A DNA stretch of 64,000 nt from Microglena sp. YARC (lineage: Eukaryota > Chlorophyta > Chlorophyceae > Chlamydomonadales > Chlamydomonadaceae): positions 78,753,421 through 78,817,420 of the forward strand of contig CM039462.1 in assembly GCA_022414725.1 (NCBI GenBank), given 5' to 3'. The translations under genes were made by a program, and so were the position numbers. The number at the start of each line of letters is the position of its first letter. The stretch's first letter is position 1. Shown here piece after piece: positions 42,851-55,199 of this stretch. The notes under the pieces are model-generated. The model saw only the letters and a list, made by a program, of their open reading frames with translations. It was not told the DNA's origin and made no database searches.

Positions 42851-45626
42851 CCCCCAAAACATCACACGACGATGATGGATGCTGCGCGCGATGCATCATC
42901 TCGTTTTCTACAACATCAACCAAGGAGGTGTAGAAGATTTGACTGGAGGGATGCATGGACTGCGACAAGGGTCTCACGCAATCCTGGTGCATGGAGATTT
43001 CTTGGACGGTGGGTTGGGAAGTGGTGGGAACAGGAAGGGTGGGTGGATGGTGGTGGAGGGGCAAGGTGGTGGGTGGTGGTGGGTGGTTGGGTGGTGGTCG
43101 AGGTGATCGTTGTAATGGGTTATCCGCTCCTGGCTGTGATGGAAACTTTCTTGGAGGTATCGTGGGGTGTGGTATGTGGTGGTGGTGGTGTGGTGTTTTA
43201 ACAGTATAGGCAGTTGTAGTTTGTTCTTGTGGTGTATAGCTGATGACTTGCGGGTGTGACAGGAAGGGACAGGTGGGGTGGTGGGTGGGTGGAAGGGTGG
43301 TGGTTGGTGGTGGTGACTGAGAGGTGCAGGGCTCATAGCACTCCTGGTGGAAACTTCTTTGGATGGTGTGTGGGTTAGGTGGGTGGTGGTGGTGATGGTG
43401 TGGTGAGCTGATTACATGACAAGGTTCGTCTCTGGTGTATGGAACCTTATTGGATGGTGTGTGAGAGGGTGTGCGGAGGGGCAGGATGGGTGTGTGGGGT
43501 GGTGGCGAGAGTCGGAGTTGATGGTGGTGAGTGGTGTGGTGTTAACAGTATTGGGCAGTTGTGTGTGTTTCGATTGGTTTGTGGTGGTGCAGACTGATGA
43601 CTGACGACAGCCAGGTCTCATCCGCACTCCCCTGGCTGCAATGGAAACCTTCATGGGACGCGCTGTTGTTGAGGAGAATCCGTACAGCAACGGTAGCCTG
43701 TGTGTGTAGTAATGAGTCAAGGCACAAGAGAAGGTGTGTGGATGGTGAGAGTTCAGGATGCAGTTGGGTGAGGGTAGCCCTAGTACACTATAACATACCG
43801 GATATTTGTGTGTAAAGAGAAAGCGTGTTGCGGTGGTGGAAGGGCAAGATGTGTAGTTGGTGGTGCTCATGCAATCCGAGTAAATGGCTCAATTTGTCTG
43901 TTGGTCATCTGGTGCCAATCACCCCATGTTTCTGCGAAAGCCAGGAACGGCCGCGATCCGACACTCCCCTGAACTCAAAGCATGGAACCTTAATCTTGCG
44001 GCGAGTGTGTAGGGAAGAGGTACAGGGCGCAGGGCGGGTGGGTGTGTGGTCAGGTAGGAAAGGGCAAGAAAGGTCCGGTGATCAATGTCTAGTTCATGCA
44101 GCAGTATGGTCAAGTATTTGTTAGTTACCCCGTGCGATCTCCCCATGGTATATTCTGCGAAAGGACTGCATCCGCACTTCCCCTGCTGCGATTGGAACTT
44201 CTTGGGCAGGTGATTGCCACACCATGTGGCACCTAGAAGGGTAAGGGGCAGGTGGGGCAGTGGGTGTCGTGGCCAGCGGAGTTGGTGGAAGGAAGGCAAG
44301 GATGTAGGACATATAAATCAAACACGTCCTCATCTGTTGGTATGGTGTTCATTGCACATAATGGTTCAAGTTCGTGTTGGTGAGTGGCCTGCATGCGCAA
44401 CTACACCCCCAAATATGTTACCCTGCGAACAATGGTCCCAGGCAAGGACGGCCAACTACCGCACTCCCCATGGCTGCGACTTGATACCCATAATAGGCGG
44501 TCCTGTGACAAGGCCAGGGGGGCAGGTATCGGTAAGTGGTAATCGTGCACGCTGTGGAAGGGGCAAACGGAAATGTGGAGGGTGCCAAAGCAGCTGTTCA
44601 TGCCATGCAGCCCAGTATGGTCAAGTAACCTCTGCGTAGCATGGCTCCGTGAACGTCACACCCATGTTCTAGCGGACAAGGGACGGCAATCCCGCACTCC
44701 CCCTGAGCTGCGATCCGGAACTTTAACTTGCCGGTGTGTGGAAGGGTGGAAGTCAACCCGAGTGCCGTGGCGTGTGGTGTAAAGCCAGATGGTGGAAAGC
44801 GGGCAAGGACTGTGAGTGAATGGTGGTGTTCATTTGAACAGCAGCCCTATCTGTCAAGTTGTTAGTTCGAATCGTTGGCGATCACCCCATGGTTCCAAAC
44901 AGCAAAGGACGGCATAACCACAACTCCCCTTGAAGCTGCGACTCGGAACTTTCTTGTGGACGGTAATATTAATTCTCCAATAACTGACCACGTAAAAGAT
45001 AGCGTAGTTTATCTGTCCCACTTACAACCCCTATTGTGTGGGGGAAAGGGTGGTGGCATTACGCAGCGTGTTGGTGGGGATAGGACGGTTCTGGCGCTTA
45101 AGGATGTTGGTGTGGTGGTGTTCATGCCAGCAGTATGGTCAAGTTGTTGTTGGTGTGCGATCCTCACCCCATGGGAAAAAGGACGGCATCCGACACTCCC
45201 CTGGCGCGATGGAACTTTCTTGGGCGGTGTGTGGGAAGCGGTGCGGCAGTGGGTGGTGGTGGGTGTGGAAGGGCAAGGATTTGTGTGAGGTGGTGCTCAT
45301 GCAAAGCGCAGTATTGGTCAAGTTGTTGCTTGGTGGTAGTGCGATCACCCCCATGTTATCTGCAGGAAGGACGGCCAATCCGCACTCCACCGGGCTTGCC
45401 CAGATGGAACTTTCTTGTAAACGGTGTGTGGAAAGGTGGGCAGTAAGAGGTGTGTGTGCGTGGTGGGAAGGAGGCAAAAAGGATTGGTGTGGTGGTGTTC
45501 ATGCCAGCAAAGTTAATGTTCAAGTTGTTGTTCGGTTGGTGGCGATTCACCCAATGTTTCCTGCGAACAAGACGCATTCCGTACTCCCCCTCCCGCTGCG
45601 ATGGAACTTTCTGGCGGACTATAGAC
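42851..45626. repeat. Noisy ~0.2-kb tandem repeat running into the assembly gap
   Basis: About thirteen irregular units sharing GTATGGTCAAGTTGTTG, CGATCACCCCATG, GGACGGCAATCCGCACTCCC and CTGCGATGGAACTTTCTTGG, followed by GTGTGTGGGAAGG and GGTGG runs. Spacing varies from about 110 to 330 bp, and small indels are frequent, suggesting sequencing error on top of divergence. Ends at the N run. Confidence 0.8.
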
Positions 45627-46626
45627 NNNNNNNNNNNNNNNNNNNNNNNNNNNNNNNNNNNNNNNNNNNNNNNNNNNNNNNNNNNNNNNNNNNNNNNNNN
45701 NNNNNNNNNNNNNNNNNNNNNNNNNNNNNNNNNNNNNNNNNNNNNNNNNNNNNNNNNNNNNNNNNNNNNNNNNNNNNNNNNNNNNNNNNNNNNNNNNNNN
45801 NNNNNNNNNNNNNNNNNNNNNNNNNNNNNNNNNNNNNNNNNNNNNNNNNNNNNNNNNNNNNNNNNNNNNNNNNNNNNNNNNNNNNNNNNNNNNNNNNNNN
45901 NNNNNNNNNNNNNNNNNNNNNNNNNNNNNNNNNNNNNNNNNNNNNNNNNNNNNNNNNNNNNNNNNNNNNNNNNNNNNNNNNNNNNNNNNNNNNNNNNNNN
46001 NNNNNNNNNNNNNNNNNNNNNNNNNNNNNNNNNNNNNNNNNNNNNNNNNNNNNNNNNNNNNNNNNNNNNNNNNNNNNNNNNNNNNNNNNNNNNNNNNNNN
46101 NNNNNNNNNNNNNNNNNNNNNNNNNNNNNNNNNNNNNNNNNNNNNNNNNNNNNNNNNNNNNNNNNNNNNNNNNNNNNNNNNNNNNNNNNNNNNNNNNNNN
46201 NNNNNNNNNNNNNNNNNNNNNNNNNNNNNNNNNNNNNNNNNNNNNNNNNNNNNNNNNNNNNNNNNNNNNNNNNNNNNNNNNNNNNNNNNNNNNNNNNNNN
46301 NNNNNNNNNNNNNNNNNNNNNNNNNNNNNNNNNNNNNNNNNNNNNNNNNNNNNNNNNNNNNNNNNNNNNNNNNNNNNNNNNNNNNNNNNNNNNNNNNNNN
46401 NNNNNNNNNNNNNNNNNNNNNNNNNNNNNNNNNNNNNNNNNNNNNNNNNNNNNNNNNNNNNNNNNNNNNNNNNNNNNNNNNNNNNNNNNNNNNNNNNNNN
46501 NNNNNNNNNNNNNNNNNNNNNNNNNNNNNNNNNNNNNNNNNNNNNNNNNNNNNNNNNNNNNNNNNNNNNNNNNNNNNNNNNNNNNNNNNNNNNNNNNNNN
46601 NNNNNNNNNNNNNNNNNNNNNNNNNN
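45627..46626. other. Assembly gap, 1,000 N
   Basis: Exactly 1,000 undetermined bases, probably a placeholder of unknown true size. Open frames drawn across it are meaningless. Confidence 0.99.
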
Positions 46627-47286
46627 TCTGATCCATTGTCACGAAAATAGTGCCTTTTTTTGTTGTTCTGAAGAACTTCATACCGTTCCAGTTCATGCAT
46701 GGTTTCTTTGGGTACTGTGTGTTTGTTCTTGTGGAATGGACTATAGAGACTTTGAGTGTTCATCTAGGATGCCTTGGAAGTATTGCTGCCTTTAGACTGG
46801 GCACTTTCACTCTTTTCCACTCATGCAATGGAGTTATTGCCATGGTGTCTCTTTGGCACGTGTGGAATGATAGTAGGGTAGGGGTTCTGGTCTTTTGAAT
46901 GAAGACACATATTTCACACGTTATGCTTTTTCATTTTGTGCAGGCTGCGTGGGTGGACATCTGTGCTGTTTGACATTGTTTTTCAGAAATAGTCTGACTA
47001 AACTGCTGTAGAGGTGACATATTTTGTTTGAAGGAGTCCTTGCTGTTTGGTGTGTGTCTGGAAATGCGCGGCCATGGGCTATGTTCAGACATGTCCATGG
47101 ATAAGGGGTATTGGTCCCAGGGACAAGGGTGGGAGTGAGGTAGAGATTCTTATTCTTTGATCTAGTAATGAGACTTTGTTATTGATGGTTATAGTGCAGG
47201 CCAGGGATCAAACTGAACTAACCAATAGAAGGGTTTGCTTTGATGCTGCAGCCATTGACATGAAGGTTAGGAAGTGTTAGGGTAAA
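46627..47286. other. Unassigned sequence right of the gap
   Basis: Balanced composition, no recognisable family. It could include remains of the Copia element that starts to the right, but no integrase or RT motif was seen. Confidence 0.4.
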
Positions 47287-47996
47287 TCACTGAGATGAAG
47301 CATTTCTGAGCTTGTGAATCAACTGCCTTGTTCTCGCTTGATCAGACATTCCAGATCTGGTGATTTGAGTATGTCCTGATGCAGTCAGAACTCTGATACG
47401 AGGGAATATGTCCTGTATGTAATATAACAGTGATTCGTCTCCGGTCATGTGGGAGGTAGCTCCAGTGTCCATGATCCAGTTTATTGCCATGCGATTTGTG
47501 CGTGGGGAGGCATTGAGTGCATACGAAGGAGGGTGAAGTGCTGTAAGGGTTGATGCAGGTTCGTCATATGCTGGGACATTGGATGCGGCTGATTCGGCTG
47601 TGACAGGTGAGTGCTGTCGAGGTGTGGATCTGGTATCATGTTTGGATCTTAGTGCTGCTAGGATGTCATCTGGATCGTTGTGGAACTTGTAAAGCTTTCT
47701 GATAGGTTCTGAAAGGTGCGCAAGGATGTATTCAATCTGAAACCGAGGTAGTTTGTTAGATCCAGGGGAAAGTAGCACTGGGATACCTTGAGTTCAGCTT
47801 CCATAGATTTTTTCAAGCCAATCTTGGAAGAAGTGTTGGTGGAAGATGAAGGTCTGACGCGCTCAGTTCTCATCGGTTGCAGCGTGCCGCATATATAGTG
47901 GTGCGACGAAGCAGTTGCAGAGATGGGGCGGAGGCAGAGATTGCGGTGCAACGGGATGGAGGAGAGGGGCAGGAGACAGTCGGAGGTGGAGGCCAA
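47287..47996 (-). mobile_element. Copia-type retrotransposon fragment (gag end and protease)
   Basis: Minus strand. A gag-like stretch (EYILAHLSEPIRKLYKFHND, DDILAALRSKHD) is followed by the aspartic protease start NWIMDTGATSHMTGDESLL with the D-T-G active site typical of Ty1/Copia polyproteins. No CCHC zinc knuckle lies between gag and protease. The frame ends soon after (stop at 47287), and upstream gag is only readable in another frame. No LTR pair was found. Decayed fragment. Confidence 0.7.
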
Positions 47997-48618
47997 CTGG
48001 GGAGGGAGCTGGAGAGCTGAGAGGTCAGGAGGTGGTTGATAGACGGCTGAGGTTGCGTAAGCAACGGGACGTGGGAGATGGGAAGGGGGTTTTTTTGGTG
48101 GGGGCGCGCCAGTGGAGGTGGTTGAGAAAAGTGGTTGTAGAATACCTCTTGGCTGCAGGGGGATGAGGGGGGGGTGTGTGTGTGCTGGACGACAGCTTGA
48201 GGCTCAATGGAGCAGAATCAATCCGGATACGCGGATTATATACCGCACAAGAGTGGTGTCCCAGCGGGGAGGTTCTTGTCGGGTGGGCGGAGAGCCTTAC
48301 TCGATCCTTTCAATTGATTCACTCCGCGCGACAACAATCAAAATGTTCTTCAGCTCGGAATACCGTCAAGCAAGAACAATCTAAAGCGAATGGGACCGTA
48401 ACCTGTGAATTTCCGGAGTATGTGCAGAGCACAGAGACGAGGGAAAGACGGTAAGGATAAGATCTTTACAGTTAGATAAGCATTCAATCAATGCGCTAGG
48501 AGGAAGTACTGAGATGGCGCGGTACCTCAGGGTACCGGCATCAGAGTCCGTGCCATAGCTGGCAGAGGCATCGCAATATAGTGTAGCAGGGAGGTAGTCC
48601 TGTGCACTCTAAGTCACT
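47997..48618. other. Flank of the Copia fragment, no gene recognised
   Basis: GA/GT-rich stretches and a TATATAA-like motif on the minus strand near 48236, which could be a promoter of the retroelement. No LTR could be delimited. Confidence 0.35.
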
Positions 48619-49252
48619 CTAGGTGAGCCGGTGAAACCCGGTGAATAACACCAGGCTGTCAAGGAGGATCAGGGGAAGAAGCTCATTTTGGGAGAGAAGC
48701 AAATGGTCGGGGGAATGGTCCTGGGCCATCGGAGGATCCGCCACTGACATATGTGGAGGGTTGGGAACTCCCATGTTAACACGGGACCCACCATGGCTGA
48801 TGAAGGGGTGATCATCTCCCACCGTGTCCTCCCACTCAGGAGGGGGCTCTTCTGTAGCGACAAAATCAGCAATGCGTTCCCAGAAATCAGCCACAGCAAG
48901 TGCTCCAGCCCGCTCTGAGAGGGGGCGAACAGCTGGCACCTGAGGAGGTGGAAGGCCCCATAACTCATACAGAGTGGCCTGGCGAGGGCCGGAAGTGCCT
49001 CACCACGGACAGAGGAGCCAACCTCCACAATTGCCGGCGGGCATGATCCATAGCTGACAGGGCCGCAAGGCAAACAATTCCCCACACATCGGTATCCATG
49101 GCTGAGGAGGGGCGGGGGTTGCACACCCAGAGCCTAGCTCTCTGGATGGGGCAGGCAGAAAGGGTGGCCAAGGGAACCTGGAAAGCCTCACGGACCGCTA
49201 AAGCAACGGGGCACGTCCAAAAGCAGTGGAGAGAGAGGATATAGTTACACAC
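48619..49252 (-). mobile_element. Non-LTR reverse transcriptase C-terminal relic
   Basis: Minus strand. HCFWTCPVALAVREAF followed by a conserved W-rich stretch (DTDVWGIVCLAALSAMDHAR) matches the region after RT in plant and algal retroelements (zf-RVT-like). The continuation LSERAGALAVADFWERIADF lies in a different frame, with a break near 48965-49000. Not the same family as the LINE at 16 and 39 kb. Non-functional. Confidence 0.6.
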
Positions 49253-49879
49253 TCAGCAAAAATCAATGCCGAAACTGAACAGCGCCGAGGCAGCTGGACA
49301 GTTTTATAACAGTGAGGGTTTGAGCAGTGGAGAGAGAGGGTCGAAGTCAGAAGGCACATCAGGGCAACACGGGCAGATATATCGTGTTCACAGTACGGTA
49401 TATCGTGATTAAGTCGGCCTACGAAAATATCTTAGACTTGGCAGGTCGGCGGTTTGATTCTCGTCAGGAGCACCTGAGTCTGGGCTAGGTATTTAGTTTA
49501 CCGCCTGATACCCTACGATGTATCACGATACATCGTGCGGCAATAGACCACGATATTACCGTGTTTTTCTATAACCCTCAGTATTGGTTCATTTGACTTG
49601 ATTTGAAGTGTATGGACGTGTAAACGGTATTTCCTGTTATATCCCTTGGTCGTATACTGATTTCCCCCAAAGAGGGTATAAAAATACCGTACGGTATCGA
49701 TACCATACGGTATATCACGATATATCGTACGGTAATTGAAAATACCGTACGGTATTGACAGCCCTATATATATTGCGCATGATCAGCTTGATAATAAACT
49801 TGACTTAACACCTTTATGGCTTGTAACAAATTGAGAACTAGAGGTGACCGCCCTATCGGGCGGTCACCTCTCGCACGGT
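49253..49879. other. Intergenic with palindrome-rich patch
   Basis: 49380-49765 contains many self-complementary motifs (TACCGTACGGTA, CGATATATCG). 49575-49670 is related to 15740-15835. A tRNA-B-box-like GGTTTGATTCT occurs near 49450, without a convincing tRNA fold. Confidence 0.45.
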
Positions 49880-52800
49880 CGTGGTTACGTGGGTCTGTGT
49901 CTCGGTCGGGATCTGTGCCTTGGTCTGGGTATCGGTCTGTGCCTCGGTCTGTGTATCGGTCAGGGTCTCACTCTGGGTCTGTGTATCGGTCTGGGTCTCG
50001 GTCTGGGTCTTGGTCTCGATCTGGGTCTCGGTCTCGGTCTCGATCTGGGTCTGAGTCTCGGTCTGGGTCTCGGTCTGGGTCTCGGTCTGGGTCTCGGTCT
50101 TCTGCGTCTCGAAGCTTCCATGCGGCATCCGCAGGTCATGCGCAACGCCGGCTGGCGTCGCCCGAGGGCGCTCACGGGCGCCGAACCCTTAGGTTAAATT
50201 GCTCCTCCTCCTCCTCCTCCTCCTCCTCCAGTTTGAGCGGTGTAACCGTGGTGTCTCTGCTTAGTTGAGGGCGGTAACCAGAATGCCGCCCCCTGCCCCC
50301 CTTGGGGCCCCAGTGAGGTCTGCGCGGGTCTGTGGGTCTGTGACCTCGGTCTCGGACCTCGGACCTGGGTCTCGATCTCGGACCTGGGATTCGATCTCGG
50401 ACCTGGGTCTGGGCCTCGATCTCGGACCTAGGTCTCGGACTCGATCTCGGACCTGGGTCTCGATCTCGGACCTGGGTCTGGGTCTCGATCTCGGACCTAG
50501 GTCTCCATCTCAGACCTGGGTCTGGGTCTCGATCACGGACCTAGGTCTCGATCTCAGTCTGGGTCTCGATCTCGGACCTGGGATTCGATCTCGGACCTCG
50601 GTCTCGGTCTCGATCTCGGACCTAGGTCTAGGTCTCGATCTCGGACCTAGACCTCGGTCTCGATCTCGGACCTGGGTCTCGGACCTCGATCTCGGACCTA
50701 GACCTCGGTCTCGATCTCGGACCTGGGTCTCGGACCTCGATTTCGGACCTAGACCTCGGTCTCGATCTCGGACCTGGGTCTCGGTCTGGGTCTCGATCTT
50801 GGACCTAGGCCGGGGTCTCGATCTCGGACCTGGGTCTCGGTCTCGATCGCGAATCTGGGTCTGGGTATCGATCTCGGACCTAGGTCTGGGTCTCGGTCTC
50901 GACCTGCGTCTCGGTCTCGGACCTCGGTCTCGGTCTTCGTCTCGATCTCGACCTGCGTCTCGGTCTCGCACCTGCGTCTCGGTCTCGGACCTCGTTCTCG
51001 GTCCCGAGCCGCTGAGTCACGCGCAACGCCGGCTGGCGTGTCCCGAGGGCCCTCCCGAACGCCGAACCCTTAGGGCTAACTCTTCATCCTCCTCCGCCTC
51101 CGCCTCCGCCTCCTCCGCCGGCAGTACGCCTGCCGTACTGGGTTTGCTCCCTAATACGGGGGCGGTAACCAGAATGCCGCCCCCTGCCCCCCTTGGGGTC
51201 CCCTGTGAGGTCTGCGCGGGTCTGCGGGTCTGTGGTTGGTCTCGATCTCGATCTCGGACCTCGGTCTCGGACCTCGGTCTCGATTTCGGGTCCAGGTCTC
51301 GATCTCGGGTCTAGGTCTCGATCTCGGACCTGGGTCTCGATCTCGGACCTGGGTCTAGGTCTCGATCTCGGACCTGGGTCTCTATCTCGGACCTAGGTCT
51401 GGGTCTCGATCTCGGACCTGGGTCTCGATCTCGGACCTAGGTCTGGGTCTCGATCTCGGACCTGGGTCTCGATCTCGGATCTAGGTCTCGGTCTCGATCT
51501 CGGACCTAGGTCTGGGTCTCGATCTCGGACCTGGGTCTCGATCTCGGTCTCGGACCTCGGTCTCGGACCTCGGACCTGGGTCTCGATCTCGGTCTCGGTT
51601 TCGATCTCGGAACTCGGTCTCGGTCTCGATCTCGGACCTGGGTCTCGATCTCGGACCTGGGTCTCGATCTCGGACCTGGGTCTCGATCTCGGACCTGGGT
51701 CTCGATCTCGGACCTAGGTCTGGGTCTCGATCTCGGACCTGGGTCTAGGTCTGGGTCTGGGTCTCGATCTCGGACCTGGGTCTCGGTCTGGGTCTCGGAC
51801 CTGGGTCTCGGTCTCTATCTCGGACCTAGGTCTGGGTCTCGATCTCGGACCTGGGTCTCGATCTCGGACATAGGTCTGGGTCGCGATCTCGGATCTGGGT
51901 CTTGGTCTGGGTCTCGACCTGCGTCTGGGTCTCGACCTCCGTCTGGGTCTCGACCTGCGCCTGGGTCTCGACCTGCGTCTAGATCTCGCACCTCGGTCTC
52001 GGTCTCGCACCTCGGTCTCGGACCTGGGTCTCGACCTCGGTCTCGCACCTCGGTCTCGGTCTCGGTCTCGGACCTCGGTCTCGGTCCCGAGCCGCTGAGT
52101 AACGCGCAACGCCGGCTGGCGTTTCCCGAAGACCCTCCGAAACGCCGAACCCTTAGGGCTAACTCTTCCTCCTCCTCCGCCTCCGCCTCCGCCTCCTCCG
52201 GCAGTACGCCTGCCGTACTGGGTTTGCTCCCTAATACGGGGGCGGTAACCAGAATGCCGCCCCCTGCCCCCCTTGGGGGCCCTGTGAGGTCTGCGCGGGT
52301 CTGTGGGTCTGTGGTTGGCCCGGTCACGGTCACGGACCTCGGTCTCGATCTCGGTCTCGGACCTGGGTCTCGGACCTCGGACCTGGGTCTTGATCTCGGT
52401 CTCGGTCTCGATCTCGGACCTCGGTCTCGGTCTCGATCTCGGACCTGGGTCTCGATCTCGGACCTGGGTCTCGATCTCGGACCTAGGTCTAGGTCTCGAT
52501 CTCGGACCTGGGATTCGATCTCGGACCTAGGTCTGGGTCTCGATCTCGGACCTGGGTCTCGGTCTGGGTCTGGGTCTCGATCTCGGACCTGGGTCTCGGT
52601 CTGGGTCTCGGACCTGGGTCTCGATCTCGGTCCTGGGTCTCGATCTCGGACCTTGGTCTCGATCTCGGACCTAGGTCTGGGTCTCGATCTCGGACCTAGG
52701 TCTGGGTCTCGATCTCGGACCGGGGTCTCGGTCTGGGGCCTGGGTCTCGGACCTCGGACCTGGGTCTCGGTCTGGGTCTAGGTCTCGACCTGCGTCTCGG

Positions 52801-54840
52801 TCTCGGACCTGGGTCTCGATCTCGGTCACGTACCTGGACCTCGGTCTCGGTCTTGGACCTCGGTCTCGGACCTCGGTCTCGATCTCGGTCTCAATCACGG
52901 ACATTGGTCTTGGACCTCGGTCTCGGTCTACGTCTCGGTCTCCACCTGCGTCTCGGTCTCGGACCTGGGTCTCGGTCTCGAGCTCGGTCTCGGACCTGGG
53001 TCTCGACCTCGGTCTCGCACCTCGGCCTCGGTCCCGAGCCCCTGAGTCACGCGCAACGCCGGCTGGCGTGTCCCGAGGGCCCTCCGAACGCCGAACCCTT
53101 AGGGCTAACTTGTCCTCCTCCTCCTCCTCCGCCTCCTTCCCTGGCAGTACGCCTGCCGTACTGGGTTTGCTCCCTAATACGGGGGCGGTTAACAGAATGC
53201 CGCCCCCGTCCCTCCCTGGGTCCCCTGTGAGGTCTGCGCGGGTCTGTGGGTCTGTGGTTGGTCTCGGTCTCGGTCTGGGTCTCGATCTCGGTCTGGGTCT
53301 TCATCTCGGTCTCGGACCTCGGTCAGTGTCTCGATCTCGGACCTGGGATTCGATCTCGGACCTAGGTCTGGGTCTCGATCTCGGACCTAGGTCTAGGTCT
53401 CGATCTCGGACCTGGGTCTCGGTCTCGGGCCTGGGTCTCGGACCTCGGACCTGGGTCTCGGTCTGGGTCTAGGTCTCGACCTGCGTCTCGGTCTCGGACC
53501 TGGGTCTCGGTCTCGACCTCGGTCTCGCACCTGCGTCTCGGTCTCTGACCTCGGTCTCGGTCCCGAGCCGCTGAGTCACGCGCAACGCCGGCTGGCGTAT
53601 CCCGAAGGCCGTCCGAAACGCAGAACCCTTAGGGCTAACTTGTCCTCCTCCTCCTCCTCCGCCTCCTCCCCCGGCAGTACGCCTGCCGTACTGGGTTTGC
53701 TCCCTAATACGGGGGCGGTAACCAGAATGCCGCCCCCTGCCCCCCTTGGGTCCCCTGTGAGGTCTGCGCGGGTCTGTGGGTCTGTGGTCTCGGTCTCGGA
53801 CCTCGGACCTGGGTCTCGGACCTCGGACCTGGGTCTCGATCTCGGACCTAGGTCTGGGTCTCGATCTCGGACCTGGGATTCGATCTCGGACCTAGGTCTG
53901 GGTCTCGATCTCGGACCTGGGATTCGATCTCGGACCTAGGTCTGGGTCTCGATCTCGGACCTGGGATTCGATCTCGGACCTAGGTCTGGGTCTCGATCTC
54001 GGACCTGGGATTCGATCTCGGACCTAGGTCTGGGTCTCGATCTCGGACCTGGGTCTCGGTCTGGGTCTGGGTCTCGATCTCGGACCTGGGTCTCGGTCTG
54101 GGTCTCGGACCTGGGTCTCGATCTCGGACCTGGGTCTCGATCTCGGACCTTGGTCTCGATCTCGGACCTAGGTCTGGGTCTCGATCTCGGACCTAGGTCT
54201 GGGTCTCGATCTCGGACCTGGGTCTCGGTCTGGGTCTGGGTCTCAATCTCGGACCTGGGTCTCGGTCTGGGTCTTCATCTCGGTCTCGGACCTCGGTCAG
54301 TGTCTCGATCTCGGACCTGGGATTCGATCTCGGACCTAGGTCTGGGTCTCGATCTCGGACCTGGGTCTCGATCTCGGACCTAGGTCTGGGTCTCGATCTC
54401 GGACCTGGGTCTCGGTCTCGATCTCGGACCTGGGTCTGGGTCTCGATCTCGGACCTGGGTCTCGACCTGCGTCTACGTCTCGATCTCGACCTGCGTCTCG
54501 GTCTCGGACCTCGGTCTACGTCTCGATCTCGATCTGCGTCTCGGTCTCGGACCTAGGTCTGGGTCTCGATCTCGGACCTGGACCTCGGTCTCGGTCCCGA
54601 GCCGCTGAGTCACGCGCAACGCCGGCTGGCGTGTCCCGAGAGCGCTCCGAACGCCGAACCCTTAGGGCTAACTTGTCCTCCTCCTCCACCTCCGCCTCCT
54701 CCGCCGGCAGTACGCCTGCCGTACTGGGTTTGCTCCCTAATACGGGGGCGGTAACCAGAATGCCGCCCCCTGCCCCCCTTGGGGGCCCTGTGGGGTCTGC
54801 GCGCGTCTGTAGGGTCTGCGTGGGTCTCTGATGGGCATAA
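49880..54840. repeat. Higher-order GC-rich satellite
   Basis: Blocks of GTCTCGATCTCGGACCTGG-type units (12-18 bp) alternate with six copies of a ~230-bp segment (about 50110, 51005, 52085, 53035, 53560 and 54600). The segment has CGCAACGCCGGCTGGCGT, GAACCCTTAGGG, (CTC)n, GTACGCCTGCCGTACTGGGT, AATACGGGGGCGGTAACC and TGCGCGGGTCTGTGGG. Spacing is 0.5-1.1 kb. The Arg/Ser/Asp-rich open frames are artefacts. Confidence 0.95.
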
Positions 54841-55199
54841 CATAACCAAAGGGGAACCTTTGAAGTGCTCAAGATATTGGGCTATACAGAAACATAAAAA
54901 GGTAGTTTGATTGGTTTTATCTGATCACATGTTAGGTAGCTTTCCTGCTTGGTTGGTTTCAGTTGAGTATATGTAATTGCACTCAAGCAGTTTGCTTATC
55001 TAGCTAGTCTTATTTGAATACTTTCATGAACGTTGAGGTAGTTTTTCAATGTTGATTTCATCTAATTATATGCAACTGTTTCTAGGTACCGGTAGCTTCC
55101 CTTGTTTGGTTGGTTTAAGTTGAGATCAACAATGGCATTTACTAAGTTGTAACAAATGAAATGTAATGACAGTCGATTGACTTATTTCTTTGTCTGGTT
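54841..55199. other. Unassigned sequence next to the satellite
   Basis: Weak internal repetition (GGTAGCTT(T/C)CC, GGTTGGTTT) and AT-rich composition. No gene seen; could be a large intron of the Rep gene to the right. Confidence 0.4.

Noticed and set aside
45038..46795. Open frames of 390-585 codons
   Set aside because: They run across 1,000 N and mean nothing.
49816..54872. Arg/Ser/Asp-rich RS-like proteins
   Set aside because: Frames follow GTCTCGATCTCGGACC units in all phases and both strands; satellite artefact, not splicing-factor RS domains.
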